Shown here: piece after piece, positions 1-10,286 of the stretch
Layout of the letters: each line of letters starts with the position of its first letter
Numbering within the stretch: position 1 is the first letter of the stretch
Origin: Stenocarpella maydis
Taxonomy: Eukaryota; Ascomycota; Sordariomycetes; Diaporthales; Diaporthaceae
DNA: 64,000 nucleotides
Direction of reading: 5' to 3'
Assembly (NCBI GenBank): GCA_002270565.1
Contig: NQMI01000009.1
Span: 788,420 to 852,419, forward strand
Notes under the pieces: generated by a model
What the model saw: only the letters and a program-made list of their open reading frames with translations
Told to the model about the DNA's origin: nothing
The model's database searches: none
Position numbers and translations under genes: made by a program

Positions 1-794
1 AGGCATGGGCCGTGGCAGATGATACTGTTCGAGGGCATCATAGCCGCCGGCCATCAAGCCGCTCTGCTCATCCATGGCAATGGTTTGCGCCAGAGAGGGC
101 GACCTGGGCAGTGGTGGGAGGCCTGCCGAGGCAGGGGAATGGCCACTATAAGACCTATCCAGACTCAGAGGAGAGACGGGTGGCTGGCCAGAACTGCTGG
201 TCGGACTCTTGCCCGGGCCGGGAGACTTGGAGCCTCGAAAGCGGGCGTTGCTACAGAGACAAATAGTCAGTGCCCGTTGTAAGTGAGGCGGTGAGTTCTC
301 AAAGTGGAAAAGTGGAACTGAACTAATAGACTGGTGCTCGATGAAGGCAAGATCAGAGGCAGCGATACAAAGACAAAGGAAGGGATTAAGACGAGGGTGA
401 AGAATAGGTAGATAGATAGGCTCTATTTGTGATGAGAACAATGGTCACTTGGGCGTCTCTTCAACCAGCCTCAGTAGACAGTCAGCGCCCAGACGTGGGC
501 AACTTGAGAGCCGCTGTTATGACAGCACAGGTCGGGGTCTCGCTTGAGTGTCTTGTGTCTCTGCTCGGAGCTGGCCATTCGGCATCGAGGAGAAACAATT
601 CAGGCGGGCAGCACGGGCACGTGCTCTTTCTTTGCTATGACAGTGGCGAATTCGCTGCTGTCCATGACACAGCACGAAGTCCCACGGGCTCATCCATGCT
701 TGAATGGCGGCTGTTGACGGGCAGCGGGTTGGCGCAAGGGCAGGAAACGAATCAGAGATACTGGTACTCACATGCCAGAGAAGAGGTTGGACAT
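1..794 (-). CDS. N-terminal part of a possible Mob2-type NDR-kinase regulator (cut by window start)
   Basis: Two-exon 5' part of a minus-strand gene. Exon 1 (794..772) starts at an ATG in a CACCATG context and encodes MSNLFSG plus two bases. A GTGAGT donor follows, and after a 521-nt intron (771..251) a TAG acceptor opens exon 2 (250..1), which stays open to the window edge. The visible ~90 residues are basic, then Ser/Pro/Gly-rich, then contain LMAGGYDALEQYHLPRPMP. From memory, this resembles the N-terminus of fungal Mob2-like proteins, partners of NDR/LATS kinases such as Cbk1/Orb6/COT-1 in polarity and separation. The Mob domain itself would lie outside the window, so the family call is weak; the gene model is firmer. 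The intron is unusually long for this window. A GCGGT tandem repeat lies just upstream of the start codon. Confidence 0.5.
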
Positions 795-1745
795 GGTGGG
801 GGAGGGGAGGGGCTGCGGTGCGGTGCGGTGCTGTGCGGTGCGGCGATACGACAGGTCGTAGTAGACTGGTAGGTAGCGTGCGTTGAAAGACGTGGGAAGA
901 AGTGCGCGTCGTCGGCCTCTAGAAGCCACTAATGTGCGTCACGTAACGTCTCGACACGATCTCTGTTACCCGTTGACGGTCCGTGATTCTTGGGGATTCT
1001 CAGTCTAGAGGCAATCAGAGTTCCTTGGGAGTGAACCCCTATTCTTGGGCTGCAGGGGAAGCGCAACACCTGTGGGCTGGTCCGTGCGATGAAACGGCCC
1101 AGCCTCTAACCTACTCGCCTGACAGTGAGCACTACTACTCCGTAAATACTACCGGGTAGATACTTACTTGTTGGTGCTCCGTACCGGCAAGCAGTTCGAG
1201 GCCCAAACCGACCATCATCCCGTCCACTTCTTGTACCACAGTGGTTCCTTGGCTGTGGCTGTTCCCACAGGACGAACAAGACAACCTTGAGATATCAGCA
1301 GCGTGCCGGATGGGCGCCATGTGTCCACCAACCCGTAGATACATGTCAATTGATGTATACATAGTAGGTACACATACACATACATATATGTGTAGGAGGG
1401 CTTGAGGGTACCAGCCTAACCGCTGCGGATTCGCAGTCTCCCCAAGTACCTGCTCAGACAATGTGGCGGCTGCAGACCCCTGTTTAGGAAATCTGTCTAG
1501 CCCGAAATCAATAGCTCCAACACTGCAGTCTGCATGGCAGAGCAAACTTGCCTGCTTGGTACTCTACCTGTCCATGCGTCAATCAACCAAGCAAGCAGAC
1601 TAATAAACAAACGGGCAGACAGGACCCTTCAAAGCATTATTGCATTCGAAAGAATCCCCACACCCAAGGACGAACCGGCCGCTTACCACGCGCCGCATTT
1701 CCCTTTCCTGCCCAAGCAGCACGTCGCATACCCATCGAGGCCACC
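795..1745. other. Divergent intergenic region (possible Mob2 / LEO1 promoters)
   Basis: 951 bases between two divergent starts, so it should hold both promoters. It contains a pentanucleotide tandem repeat next to the minus-strand start (815-843), a short CA/TA-rich stretch near 1369-1392 and one TACTCCGTA element (1136-1144). I see no convincing additional gene. Confidence 0.6.
815..843. repeat. GCGGT pentanucleotide tandem repeat
   Basis: Five to six tandem units of GCGGT, one degenerate (GCTGT). The repeat starts 21 bases upstream of the start codon of the minus-strand gene at 794, so it probably lies in that gene's 5' UTR. Confidence 0.85.
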
Positions 1746-3086
1746 ATGTCAGATGTAGAAGACCGTGCTGATCTGTCGGATGGCGGAGGCGACGACCTTT
1801 TCGGCGACGATGGCAGCGATGCCTCCCTGATCGCTGACAACCCCCCACTCCCCAGCGACGATGACCTCGCCTCAGAGCCCGACCGCCAACGCAGCGAGAC
1901 ACGCGAGGCAGCTGGCGGCGATGGCGATGGCGAGCGACGAGAGAAGACCGTCGCCGAGGAGATCATTTACCGCCACGGGCTCCCAAAGACCCAGGGTGGC
2001 AACGTGAGCTGAGCTGCCCCGCGCCCGGCCTTGCGGCCCTGAGCGTAGCTGACCAGCCCGCAGATGCAAGCTGCAAGAGTCCCCAACTTCTTGCGATTCC
2101 TGCCAACCGAGTACAAGTCGGACGAATTCCACCCTTCTGGCTGGGCCATCGAGAACTCAATGCGGAAAATACCCACCAACATCGTTCGATACCGGCGGAA
2201 CCCCGAGACCGGCGAGCTGGAGAGCAACGCAAACATCTACAGGTGGAGCGATGGCTCCTTGACCTTGCAGGTCGGCGATGAGCACTTTGACATACAGGTC
2301 AAGGAGCAGGTACCTCCACCAAACAGGCCGTACATCCCCGACCGTGATGCACATCGATACATCGCTGCCGCGCACATGGGTCACTCGCATCTGCTTACCG
2401 TCGCACACATCAATGAGGAGTGGACCATTCGTCCAGATAAGAAGCGTGTAGACGAGGACACGGAGCTCCTCAGAGAGAAGATGAACCTGGCAAAGGGCGG
2501 AATGAAGGAGGGCGAGATGATCATCACCCCGACAGAGGACCCCGAGCTGCAGAAGAAGCAGGCAGAGCAGGCCGAGAGGGAGCGCATCCGCGCCGCGCGG
2601 AGACGAGAGAATGCGGCGGCTAGGATTGACGGCGGCGGCGCCGGGTTCCGGAGGGGAAATCTCACCATCGACGGACTGGAAGGCAGGCGCCCGCCAGGTG
2701 GGCGGAAGCGTGGCCCGGGAGGATCCTCCAAGAGAAGCGGCGGGGGTCGCCGCCGCAACGACGAATACGACTCAGACGACGACCTCCCCGCCGGGACACA
2801 CGGGAACAACAACGAGTACGACCGCGAGGACGACTTCATCGCATCTTCCAACGACGGCATGGACAGCGGCGAGGACGAAGGAGAAGAGGAGGATGACATT
2901 CTCGACGCTGTTGACCGAGAGGAACGCGACAGACCGCGGGCCAAGCGCCAGAGGACAGCCGAACCTTCTGATGATGATGAAGACGCTGACGGAGAGCCAG
3001 AGGATTCAGCTCCTACAGGCACCTCCGGCGGAGAGCATGCTCGGCGCAGGATGCGACGGATTGTCGACGATGATGACAGTGAATAA
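1746..3086 (+). CDS. LEO1: RNA polymerase-associated protein LEO1 (Paf1 complex)
   Basis: Leo1 is a subunit of the Paf1 complex, which travels with RNA polymerase II and supports elongation and histone modification in the nucleus. Exon 1 is 1746..2003 (ATG in GCCACCATG). The intron is 2004..2063 (GTGAGC donor, GCTGAC branch, CAG acceptor), and exon 2 is 2064..3086, giving 426 residues. The acidic N-terminus (runs of D/G/S) leads into the Leo1 core, with FHPSGWAIENSMRKIPTN, RYRRNPETGELESNANIYRW and SDGSLTLQVGDEHFDI visible around residues 100-170. A basic GGRKRGPGGSSKR stretch and a long Asp/Glu-rich tail ending RRMRRIVDDDDSE follow. The acidic ends and central basic core are typical of Leo1. 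Exon 1 is a multiple of three and joins in phase 0. The identification is strong. Confidence 0.93.
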
Positions 3087-4174
3087 TCCTTTTGATTCGG
3101 GAAAAACCGGGCTCATCAGGTGGAACCAAGTAGGCAATGGATTCGTTCCAATGGTAATTTTTCAAATCTCGATCCAGCCACGATCTCCCTGTCATACTGT
3201 CCAGCGACCGAACTCCTCTGAAATGCTAGTTTCGGGTCAAGAGAGGCAAGCGTTGAGGATCTTACGGGCTGTCAAATTTTCGAATGTCCCAAGTACGGGC
3301 ATTTCTGTGTTGATTGCACTGCCCCCCTGAACGTTCCAGTAGCTTTGCTTGTGGGACTTGGCCACTTCGTCACCCAGAACATTGGGCAGGGCGGCATTTA
3401 CGGGCGCAGACGGGCGTCGACGGGCCTTATTCAACTGAGGAAATGGTAACGAGCAACCACTAGGTTCCGTGGATGGTTTACTGATTCATAAGTAAGAGCC
3501 TGAGCTTAGGAGTGGATGGGGAGAAGAGAGAGAAAGGGAGAATACCAAGGAGAAAGATGGCCAAAGCCGCTCCTACTACCTAAGCATGAGGGGAGTCAAG
3601 CTGTCACTTGTGGTACGGTATAACAAGATCATCGGACTCTTCCTGTAAGTGATAGTATCACAGACGTATAATATCGAATGTACATGTCACTTTGAATTCC
3701 GGCTTGGTCGTTCACAATTTTCGTACCACTGGCAGCCAAAATCGAAGAGCGCAAGGCATCGCGCATGGACTCTTGGATACGCAGAGACAATTTGCGTGTT
3801 TATCTTGGCCTCCTCGAGCATCAATGGCAATAACTGTCTAGACTACTTGGGACATCCCGGCCGAGTCGGTTGGCGGCGGCTGGTGCTGGGGTCCACTGCG
3901 GCACATGTGCATTGGGGGGTGTCTCCACAGCTCATCACGTTCACATGTCAGCTGTTCATCGTCCTAGTACTCGACACTCGAGTGTTGCTTTTGCAGATCA
4001 GACACTACTACTATTATACCCCACTCAACGCTGCACCCAAGTCTATCCACCATGCATTTCCTACCTACTCCCGTTACTCTAATTACCAACCACGACCATT
4101 AGCTCGAGATCCGAACCACCGACCTTGAACAAACCAGCTCAGATGTTCCGGAGCGGCGGTGCCGACCAGCAGAC
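3087..4174. other. Intergenic region, LEO1 3' flank and upstream of the patatin-like gene
   Basis: About 1.1 kb between two plus-strand genes. Open frames here are short and lack codon bias or family resemblance. I see no RNA gene or repeat; it is probably a 3' UTR plus the promoter of the gene at 4175. Confidence 0.5.
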
Positions 4175-6219
4175 ATGGGGTCGGTCATGTCGGTGTTCAT
4201 TGGCATCTGGGGAGTGATAGTTGAGATCATTGACTTCTGGCGAAGGGTATGTATACAGGCGGGACGCATGGACAAGCCAACGATGAGGCTGACTCGGCCC
4301 CCCCCCGGCGGCGCCCAGCGATTCCTAGAATGGTACCGCCGCAAGGCGCCGACCGAGCTGTGGCTCGACGTCCTCCGCCATGCCGAGATGTACGAGGAGT
4401 GGGAGGAGGCCGCCCTCCACCTCGACAACCTGCTGGGGCTCGACCTCTGGCGCTATAATCAGGTCTCACGGTACTACGACTACCGCCTCATCAACGAGCG
4501 CCTCGACAGCCTCGCGCTGGCCCGGGAGGAACAGGACATCCACGCCCTGGTGAACCTCCTCCGCTCCGGCCTGGTGCGCAACCTCGGCAACATCACCGCC
4601 ACCAAGCTCTACAACCGCAGCTTCGCAGGCTCCAAGTTCCTCATCGAGGAGTACATAACGCAGGTGGCGGAGGCCATAGAGTTCATCAGCACCCTGCCTG
4701 CCGTCCCGCCGAGTGGTGTCGGCCTCCTCGGGGGCAACTTGTCCTCCGGCAACATCGCGGGCCAGGCGCCTTTACCTCCAGCCCAGGGCCAGGCCCCGGC
4801 GACGCCGGCCGTACACTTCAGCGATAATAGCCCCACGACTCCCGGCAACAACGGCAGCAACGGCAGCAACCCCGCCGTGGCAAACATCAAGGCCCCAATG
4901 ACCATGTCAAACCAGATGAAACTCGACTTCGTGCACGACACGAGGCAGGCGTTCGGGCGGAGCACGCTTGTCCTGCAGGGCGGTGCCATATTTGGTCTTT
5001 GCCACCTGGGCGTCGCCAAGGCCCTCTTTCTGCGCGGCCTCCTCCCCCGCATCATTACTGGCACCGCGACGGGGGCCTTGATCGCGGCGCTGGTGGCTAT
5101 CCACAAGGAGGAGGAGCTGCCCGCGGTTCTCAAGGGCGATGGCATCGACCTGAGTGCCTTCGCGCCGAAGAACAAGAACAGGGGCGATGAGGTATCAGGA
5201 GGAGGACAACGGTCAGGCTCGAGCAGATGGGAGACGTTGCTCCGCCGAGTAAAGAGGTTCTACCGAGAGGGTTACTTCCTCGATGTCAAGGTGCTGGAGG
5301 AATGTGTGCGCGCCAACGTCGGCGACCTCACGTTTGAGGAGGCTTATGTCAGGAGCAAGAGGGTGTTGAACATCACCGTGGCCGCGGCCGGTCAGGGCGG
5401 GATACCGACGCTGCTGAACTACCTGACGGCACCGAATGTGGCAAGTGGCCCTGCTCCTCTGTCCTGTCTGGAGATCTCGCTAACTGTATTGCATAGTTGA
5501 TCTGGACGGCTGCCGTGGCCTCCAATGCGTCCACACAAACATTTTATGGTCATCGAGAGACCACCATCCTCTGTAAAGATCAGGACGGAAAGATTGTCCC
5601 CTGGGCCCCTGCAAATACCATCGACTTCCGCCACTGGACCCACGTATCATACTCAGATCGGGACTCGCCCCTGATGCGCATAGCGGAGCTGTTCAACGTG
5701 AACCATTTTATAGTCTCACAAGCCCGCCCGTACCTCATCCCCTTCCTGCAGTCAGACATGCACGGGCCCTCACAACACGAGACCCGCAGCAAGACAACAT
5801 CCATCACCGCCTTCCTGGTCAGGATGGTTGGCCTGGAGGTCAGGCATAGGCTTAGGCAGTTGGACACTCTGGGCCTTCTGCCGACCGGCATACGGCGGTT
5901 CCTGGTCGACGAGCGCATTCCGGGCGCCAGCGTGATGCTCGTCCCGGAGGTGACCGCGGGAGACTTTATCAGGCTCCTAGAGACACCGACGAGAGAGACA
6001 CTGGACTATTGGATACTGAGGGGCGAGAGGAGCGTCTGGCCGGCTGTCGCGGCGCTCAAGATAAGGTGTGCCATCGAGACGGAGCTGGACCGTGCATACC
6101 AGATGGCGAGACGGCTGAAGGCTGGAGGTCTGAGGCGCAAGTCCAGCATCTCTGTGAGCATATCGGGCGGTGTGAAAGAGAAGAAACATCGGACCAACAG
6201 CGTGGGTTCTAGGAACTGA
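4175..6219 (+). CDS. Patatin-like phospholipase-domain protein, apparently lacking the catalytic Ser-Asp pair
   Basis: Model: exon 1 4175..4246; intron 4247..4318 (GTATGT, GCTGAC, CAG; 72 nt, stop-free); exon 2 4319..5440; intron 5441..5496 (GCAAGT donor, GCTAAC, TAG, a GC-AG intron that restores APN-V-LIW); exon 3 5497..6219; 638 residues. The N-terminus has a hydrophobic helix (MSVFIGIWGVIVEIIDFW), then a DUF3336-like region (MYEEWEEAALHLDNLLGLD) as in fungal Tgl-type lipases. The patatin glycine-rich loop LQGGAIFGLCHLGV is present. The elbow that should read G-x-S-x-G reads GTATG, with Ala274 (codon 5066-5068) in the serine position. The region before ELFNVNHFIVSQARPYL, where this family normally has Asp-Gly, reads SYSDRDSPLMR. 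It is probably a membrane-associated lipid-droplet or ER protein. Family membership is solid, but hydrolase activity is doubtful. Confidence 0.85.
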
Positions 6220-6492
6220 GATAACTGTGTGTTTCATATGGGTATTGCTGCACAGAAGCCAGCTGGCAGCGCGGTGTTGGCGGTTTCAACCTCCTAGCTT
6301 GGGCCTCAAAACGGCACCGTAGCGTCGCATGGTTTTAGAAGATATCGTAAGCAAGCATTTTCATGAAATGGTAAAGTTGCCCCGGCCACCGAGCCCAACA
6401 TGTTGGTAAAGTTATGAATTCATCACCTCTATCATCCTGAAAAAACCCTAGCTAATTGAGGCCACACCATAACTCCAGTACCAGGTCACGAA

Positions 6493-7688
6493 CTAAGAAA
6501 AGGGCTCCCCAGGGCCGTCCTCGTCCACACCAAGCGCGGTCTTACCAATCCCCAACCCAGCCTCATTCTCCCTGTGCGCCTCCTTGAGCCCCGCAAGGCT
6601 GAGCCTCAGCCTCCTCGTGAGATGGCACTTGATAGTGCCGTTATCCAGAAACCCGGCCAACTCCTCGAACCAACGATGGTGCTTCTCCTCGTCATCATTA
6701 ACATAACCATGATACGCGCCCGAGCACAGCCAGCACCACGAGAAGGTGAGCGACTTGCTCATGAACTGCGATCCATACATGTCGAACCGTGCCTGTACGA
6801 TGCTGCACACCCTCCCAAAGGTGACAAGCACGTCCGAGACGGGCCGGACGTACTGCTCCGTGCGCGACGTGATGAGCGCGTACCGCAGCGGCACGTCCCC
6901 TGGCAATCCCAGACTGCGAATCTGCCCTGTGATGTCCTCGCGGTGGTTGACGACGTGCGTGGCGCCCATCCTCCTGGAGAAGTCGGTCGTCTCGGGCCGC
7001 GAGGCCGTTGTGATGACCACGGGCAAGCCCAGGACGCTGCGGGCGATCTGGCTCGCCATGCTGCCGACGCCGCCGCCGCCGTTGATGATCAGAAGGCCGG
7101 CCTTCTCGCCCTTCTTGATCCCGAGCCTGTCGACGAGCGCCTCGTACGCCGTGCCGTAGGTCAGAGGCATCGCCGCGGACTGGACAAAGTCGAGGCTCTT
7201 GGGTTTGTGGCCCGCGCTGTGGTGCTCGCGTCAGTAAGCTTTGGAACGGCTCCTGCAAGCTATCAAATCGCCCAAGGAGCGGGATTAAGCACGTACTGTC
7301 GCTCGTCGACTAGCATTTCCTCCTCATAGCAACCCTGTCTTAACGGGTTACCAAGGTAATATACCTCGTCCCCTTCCTTGAAATGCTTCACGTCCGGCCC
7401 AACGCCCAGAACGACGCCTGCACCGTCGTAGCCCATGACATGGAAGTGTGGCTCGTCCTGCGTCAGGGGCTTGGCACGTTCATAGTAGTCGGGTGCATCG
7501 TCGTACACACCACCCCGGACCTTGATGTCTATCGGGTTGACCGCAGCCGCCTTTACATGGACGATCATCTGCCGGCCGGTAGGAGGTGACGGCTTGGGGA
7601 GGCGTCTGGACTCGAGGTTCTCGAGGGGTCCGTATTTGGCCACGCCGACGGCGCGGATGGTGCTGGTGTCTGTACCTGCGGGCGGCAT
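6493..7688 (-). CDS. Zinc-type alcohol dehydrogenase-like / quinone oxidoreductase (MDR family)
   Basis: Exon 1 is 7688..7297, the intron is 7296..7217 (GTACGT, CTTACTGAC branch region, CAG; 80 nt), and exon 2 is 7216..6493, giving 371 residues. Joining restores VDERHAGHKPKSLDFVQSAAMPLTYGTAYEAL, the expected MDR linker. The N-terminal GroES-like part has VKAAAVNPIDIKVRGG and GYDGAGVVLGVG. The Rossmann nucleotide loop is GGGGVGSMASQ at about residues 177-187, so NAD(P)H is the likely cofactor. The clustered catalytic and structural zinc cysteines of classical alcohol dehydrogenases are not evident, so it fits the zinc-independent or 'zinc-type ADH-like' branch. Substrate unknown; it could act on quinones, enones or aldehydes. 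It converges with the patatin-like gene, 273 bases away. Confidence 0.88.
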
Positions 7689-9228
7689 CGTCCGGCTTCT
7701 TCAGAGTCTGAGGTATCGGATTGCGTCGGTGGTGTCGGGTTTGACAGCTGGGCCGAGGGCGTGGAGGAGATCTCAAGATATTTTATATATGCGGCCCTCT
7801 TCCATCTTGTTGCGACCGTATGACGTTGGCTTGATAGTATACGGGGTTCACATTTGTCAATGTGATGTCACATGGGCTGATTATATACGGACGATCATAT
7901 CCGCAGTGTGCTGGATGAGTTCCAAAAATTCAATCCTTGATGCGAGGGGGCGTCGCCGTACTTGCGTCGGATGTTCCGTCCTTCCCCATCGACCAGCGTT
8001 GTGCTACAATAAATAGCATCACCGAATATCGGGGAATGCTCCGTGAAAAGCTACGTCTTTTTGTATCATCCACATTAACGGCTTCCTCAGTCTAGGAGGC
8101 AGCAACCTGCAGCTCATGAAGTGTCACACGCCTCGAGTCACAAGAGGACACTGTGTTGCTGAGGCTCGAGATGAAGCTATCCCTGTGTCCGAGACCTGCT
8201 GGACAGGCAACATAGGAAATAGAGCCAAGCGGCTTACGACGGCGGGCCACATCCGACTTCGAAGCTTTGGCTGGACTTGATTTATCCGAGTCGCTGAATC
8301 CTCTTAAATTTAACGCAGCGCCCAAGGGAAGCAGACAAGTTGTTCACAGAGTTCATGTTCCACCGGAGTGAGGTAGCACCCACGGCATGACGGGATCCAT
8401 CACCTTGTAGCACGATTTGCGCAATGGGTTCCGTGACAGGCAAACCAAAAAAAAAATGAGATCAAGTAGTTGGATAGACTCGGATACCACCCATTCGGGG
8501 TATACAATGATGTACCGCGGTATCAAGTATGCAGATGAGGGAGTAGGCGCAGAAAGGTGAGAGGCGACGCAATGGTTAAGGTTTAACAAATTATCGTTTT
8601 TTTGGGGGGGGGGGGATCAGAGGCCAGATGACCGTAAGCAATTTACACAAGGAAATATAGAACCCTTCCGAATGCTTCAATGTTAGGCTGGCGAAAGAGC
8701 AAGTAACAGAACAAGGCAGAGAATAGAGGAAGTTGACGTGGATGTGGATGTCGTACGAGAGCAAACGACTCATACGCACACTTCGAAGCTGAGCAGCAAA
8801 CAGGATGAGCCCGAATAGTGATTAAATTGGTATATAGCCCACTACCTCGAGACTGTTTCTCGAACCCCAACTGTATTTGATGGGGTGTATAAGGGGTTGC
8901 AGCATATCAGGACCGCTCCTGATCTGAAGCGTCGAAGTAGAGATAAACGCCCAGGGTAAATCTATCGGGTAAGTTTCCTTTTCAATCGCACCTTTTGCCT
9001 CCCGTCCTTTACCACTACTGCTTCCCATCTTTGACCGTATTGCCTACGCTGTCTTTCATTTGTTATCTTACTGTTCTTGGGCCGCACCGGAGTGCACGCC
9101 GACGAGATGCGCCGAGTTGCTCCGAGTGAATTCGAGTTGGGTCCACGCTGAGTTGCGCAGATTGACTGAGTCATCCGCAGCTGAGGTTGCTGGACTGGAG
9201 CCGCTTAATGGCCGTAATGGAAGCTCTC
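7689..9228. other. Intergenic region between MDR oxidoreductase promoter and hapC 3' end
   Basis: About 1.5 kb. Both flanking genes are on the minus strand, so it holds the oxidoreductase promoter and the hapC 3' UTR. It contains a T/G homopolymer stretch near 8597-8613. No supported gene. Confidence 0.5.
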
Positions 9229-10286
9229 TCAATACCCCTCGCCTGCTCCGGTTCCATTGTGTCCTGGTTGGTACATGTAGTTGGGCTCTGCGCCGTCGGT
9301 GCCCTGACCAGGCAGGTCACCGGCCTGGAAAGTCGAAGACCCCGAGTTTGACGGTCCTGCCGCGCCGCCCTGGGCACCGTAGCCGCCTTGACTACCTGGT
9401 CGGCCTTGCTGGTTTTCACTCCTGTTCGACTGAGACTGCTGTGAGTAGGCGTTAGCCCACCTGCGCGGTCTACCTAGTTCCCACCCGGTGAGATGGATGA
9501 GGAAGAACCTACCTCACGATACTTGGACAAGTAGATCTTCAATGCCTCCGAATAGTTTTCGAATCCTAGGGAGGTCATGGCAAAGAGGATGTCCTCGCCA
9601 TTGACCGTCTTTCGCTTCTCCTGATGGCACTTTTCAGATGCTGTGTCTGGTCAGTCTGCTGGCACGTTGAAGTGACCTGTCACCTCTCCCCCCATGTACA
9701 CGACCCCTCTTTTCCCAGCACACGGGATTTGGGAGTTGGAACGGGGAGTTCAGCCTTACCCTCACTGGTGATGAAGCTGATGAATTCGCTAACACACTCT
9801 TGCATGCACTCCTTGGCCTCTTTGGCGATCTTGGCGTTCTCTGGAAGGGCATTCTTCATGATACGGGCCACTGGTGCAAAGTTGCGTATGTTAGCATCGT
9901 AGAGGTCGTATTTGTCGGCCTTGGACGAAGCGCGAGGCGCTTCCGGCGACTTTGGAGACGAGTCGTGGGACATGGACGAATGGATATGCGCGGTGCTTCT
10001 TTAGAGGCAGAGCAGGAGCATGCCACTCAAGCGAGAGCCAGTAGTCATGCAGCGCAAACCAGAGATGGACAAAGCAGCGTACGCCCTCACGAATCACGAT
10101 GAAGCAGAAGGGGGAGTCAGACGCACCATTCGCTATCGGCAGCCACCGGTCCTGCTCCTTCACTTCGAACTCATAGGCGAGGCCGCTTGCCTGTGGGTCT
10201 TGAGGATCATTCATTTGTGCTTCCTCGTCTGGTGACTGTACACCTTGTTCGACCTCCTTGGGAGGGGATTGGGGGGAATCCGACAT
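9229..10286 (-). CDS. hapC: CCAAT-binding factor subunit HapC / NF-YB (HAP3)
   Basis: NF-YB pairs with NF-YC through histone folds and binds CCAAT boxes together with HapB. In filamentous fungi the complex controls respiration, iron and redox genes. Four exons: 10286..10127, 9870..9760, 9640..9513 and 9438..9229; introns of 256, 119 and 74 nt; 202 residues. Joins rebuild the histone-fold core exactly: [11 protein letters not shown] + [33 protein letters not shown] + [22 protein letters not shown], then [21 protein letters not shown]. The C-terminal tail is Gln/Gly/Ser-rich ([18 protein letters not shown]) and ends GAGEGY, as in other fungal NF-YB proteins. Intron 1 is long and contains an in-frame ATG at 9973. 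The last acceptor is a CAGCAG tandem, so one Gln may be optional. Confidence 0.95.

Noticed and set aside
517..771. Minus-strand 84-codon frame ending at a splice donor
   Set aside because: It lies within the predicted intron of the possible Mob2-type gene and is Arg/Ser-rich without family resemblance.
2381..3022. Minus-strand 213-codon Ser/Pro-rich frame
   Set aside because: It is the antisense of the acidic LEO1 coding region; the composition follows from GAC/GAG codons read backwards.
6574..7329. Plus-strand 251-codon frame
   Set aside because: Antisense shadow of the MDR oxidoreductase; Asp/Arg/Gln-rich with no motifs.
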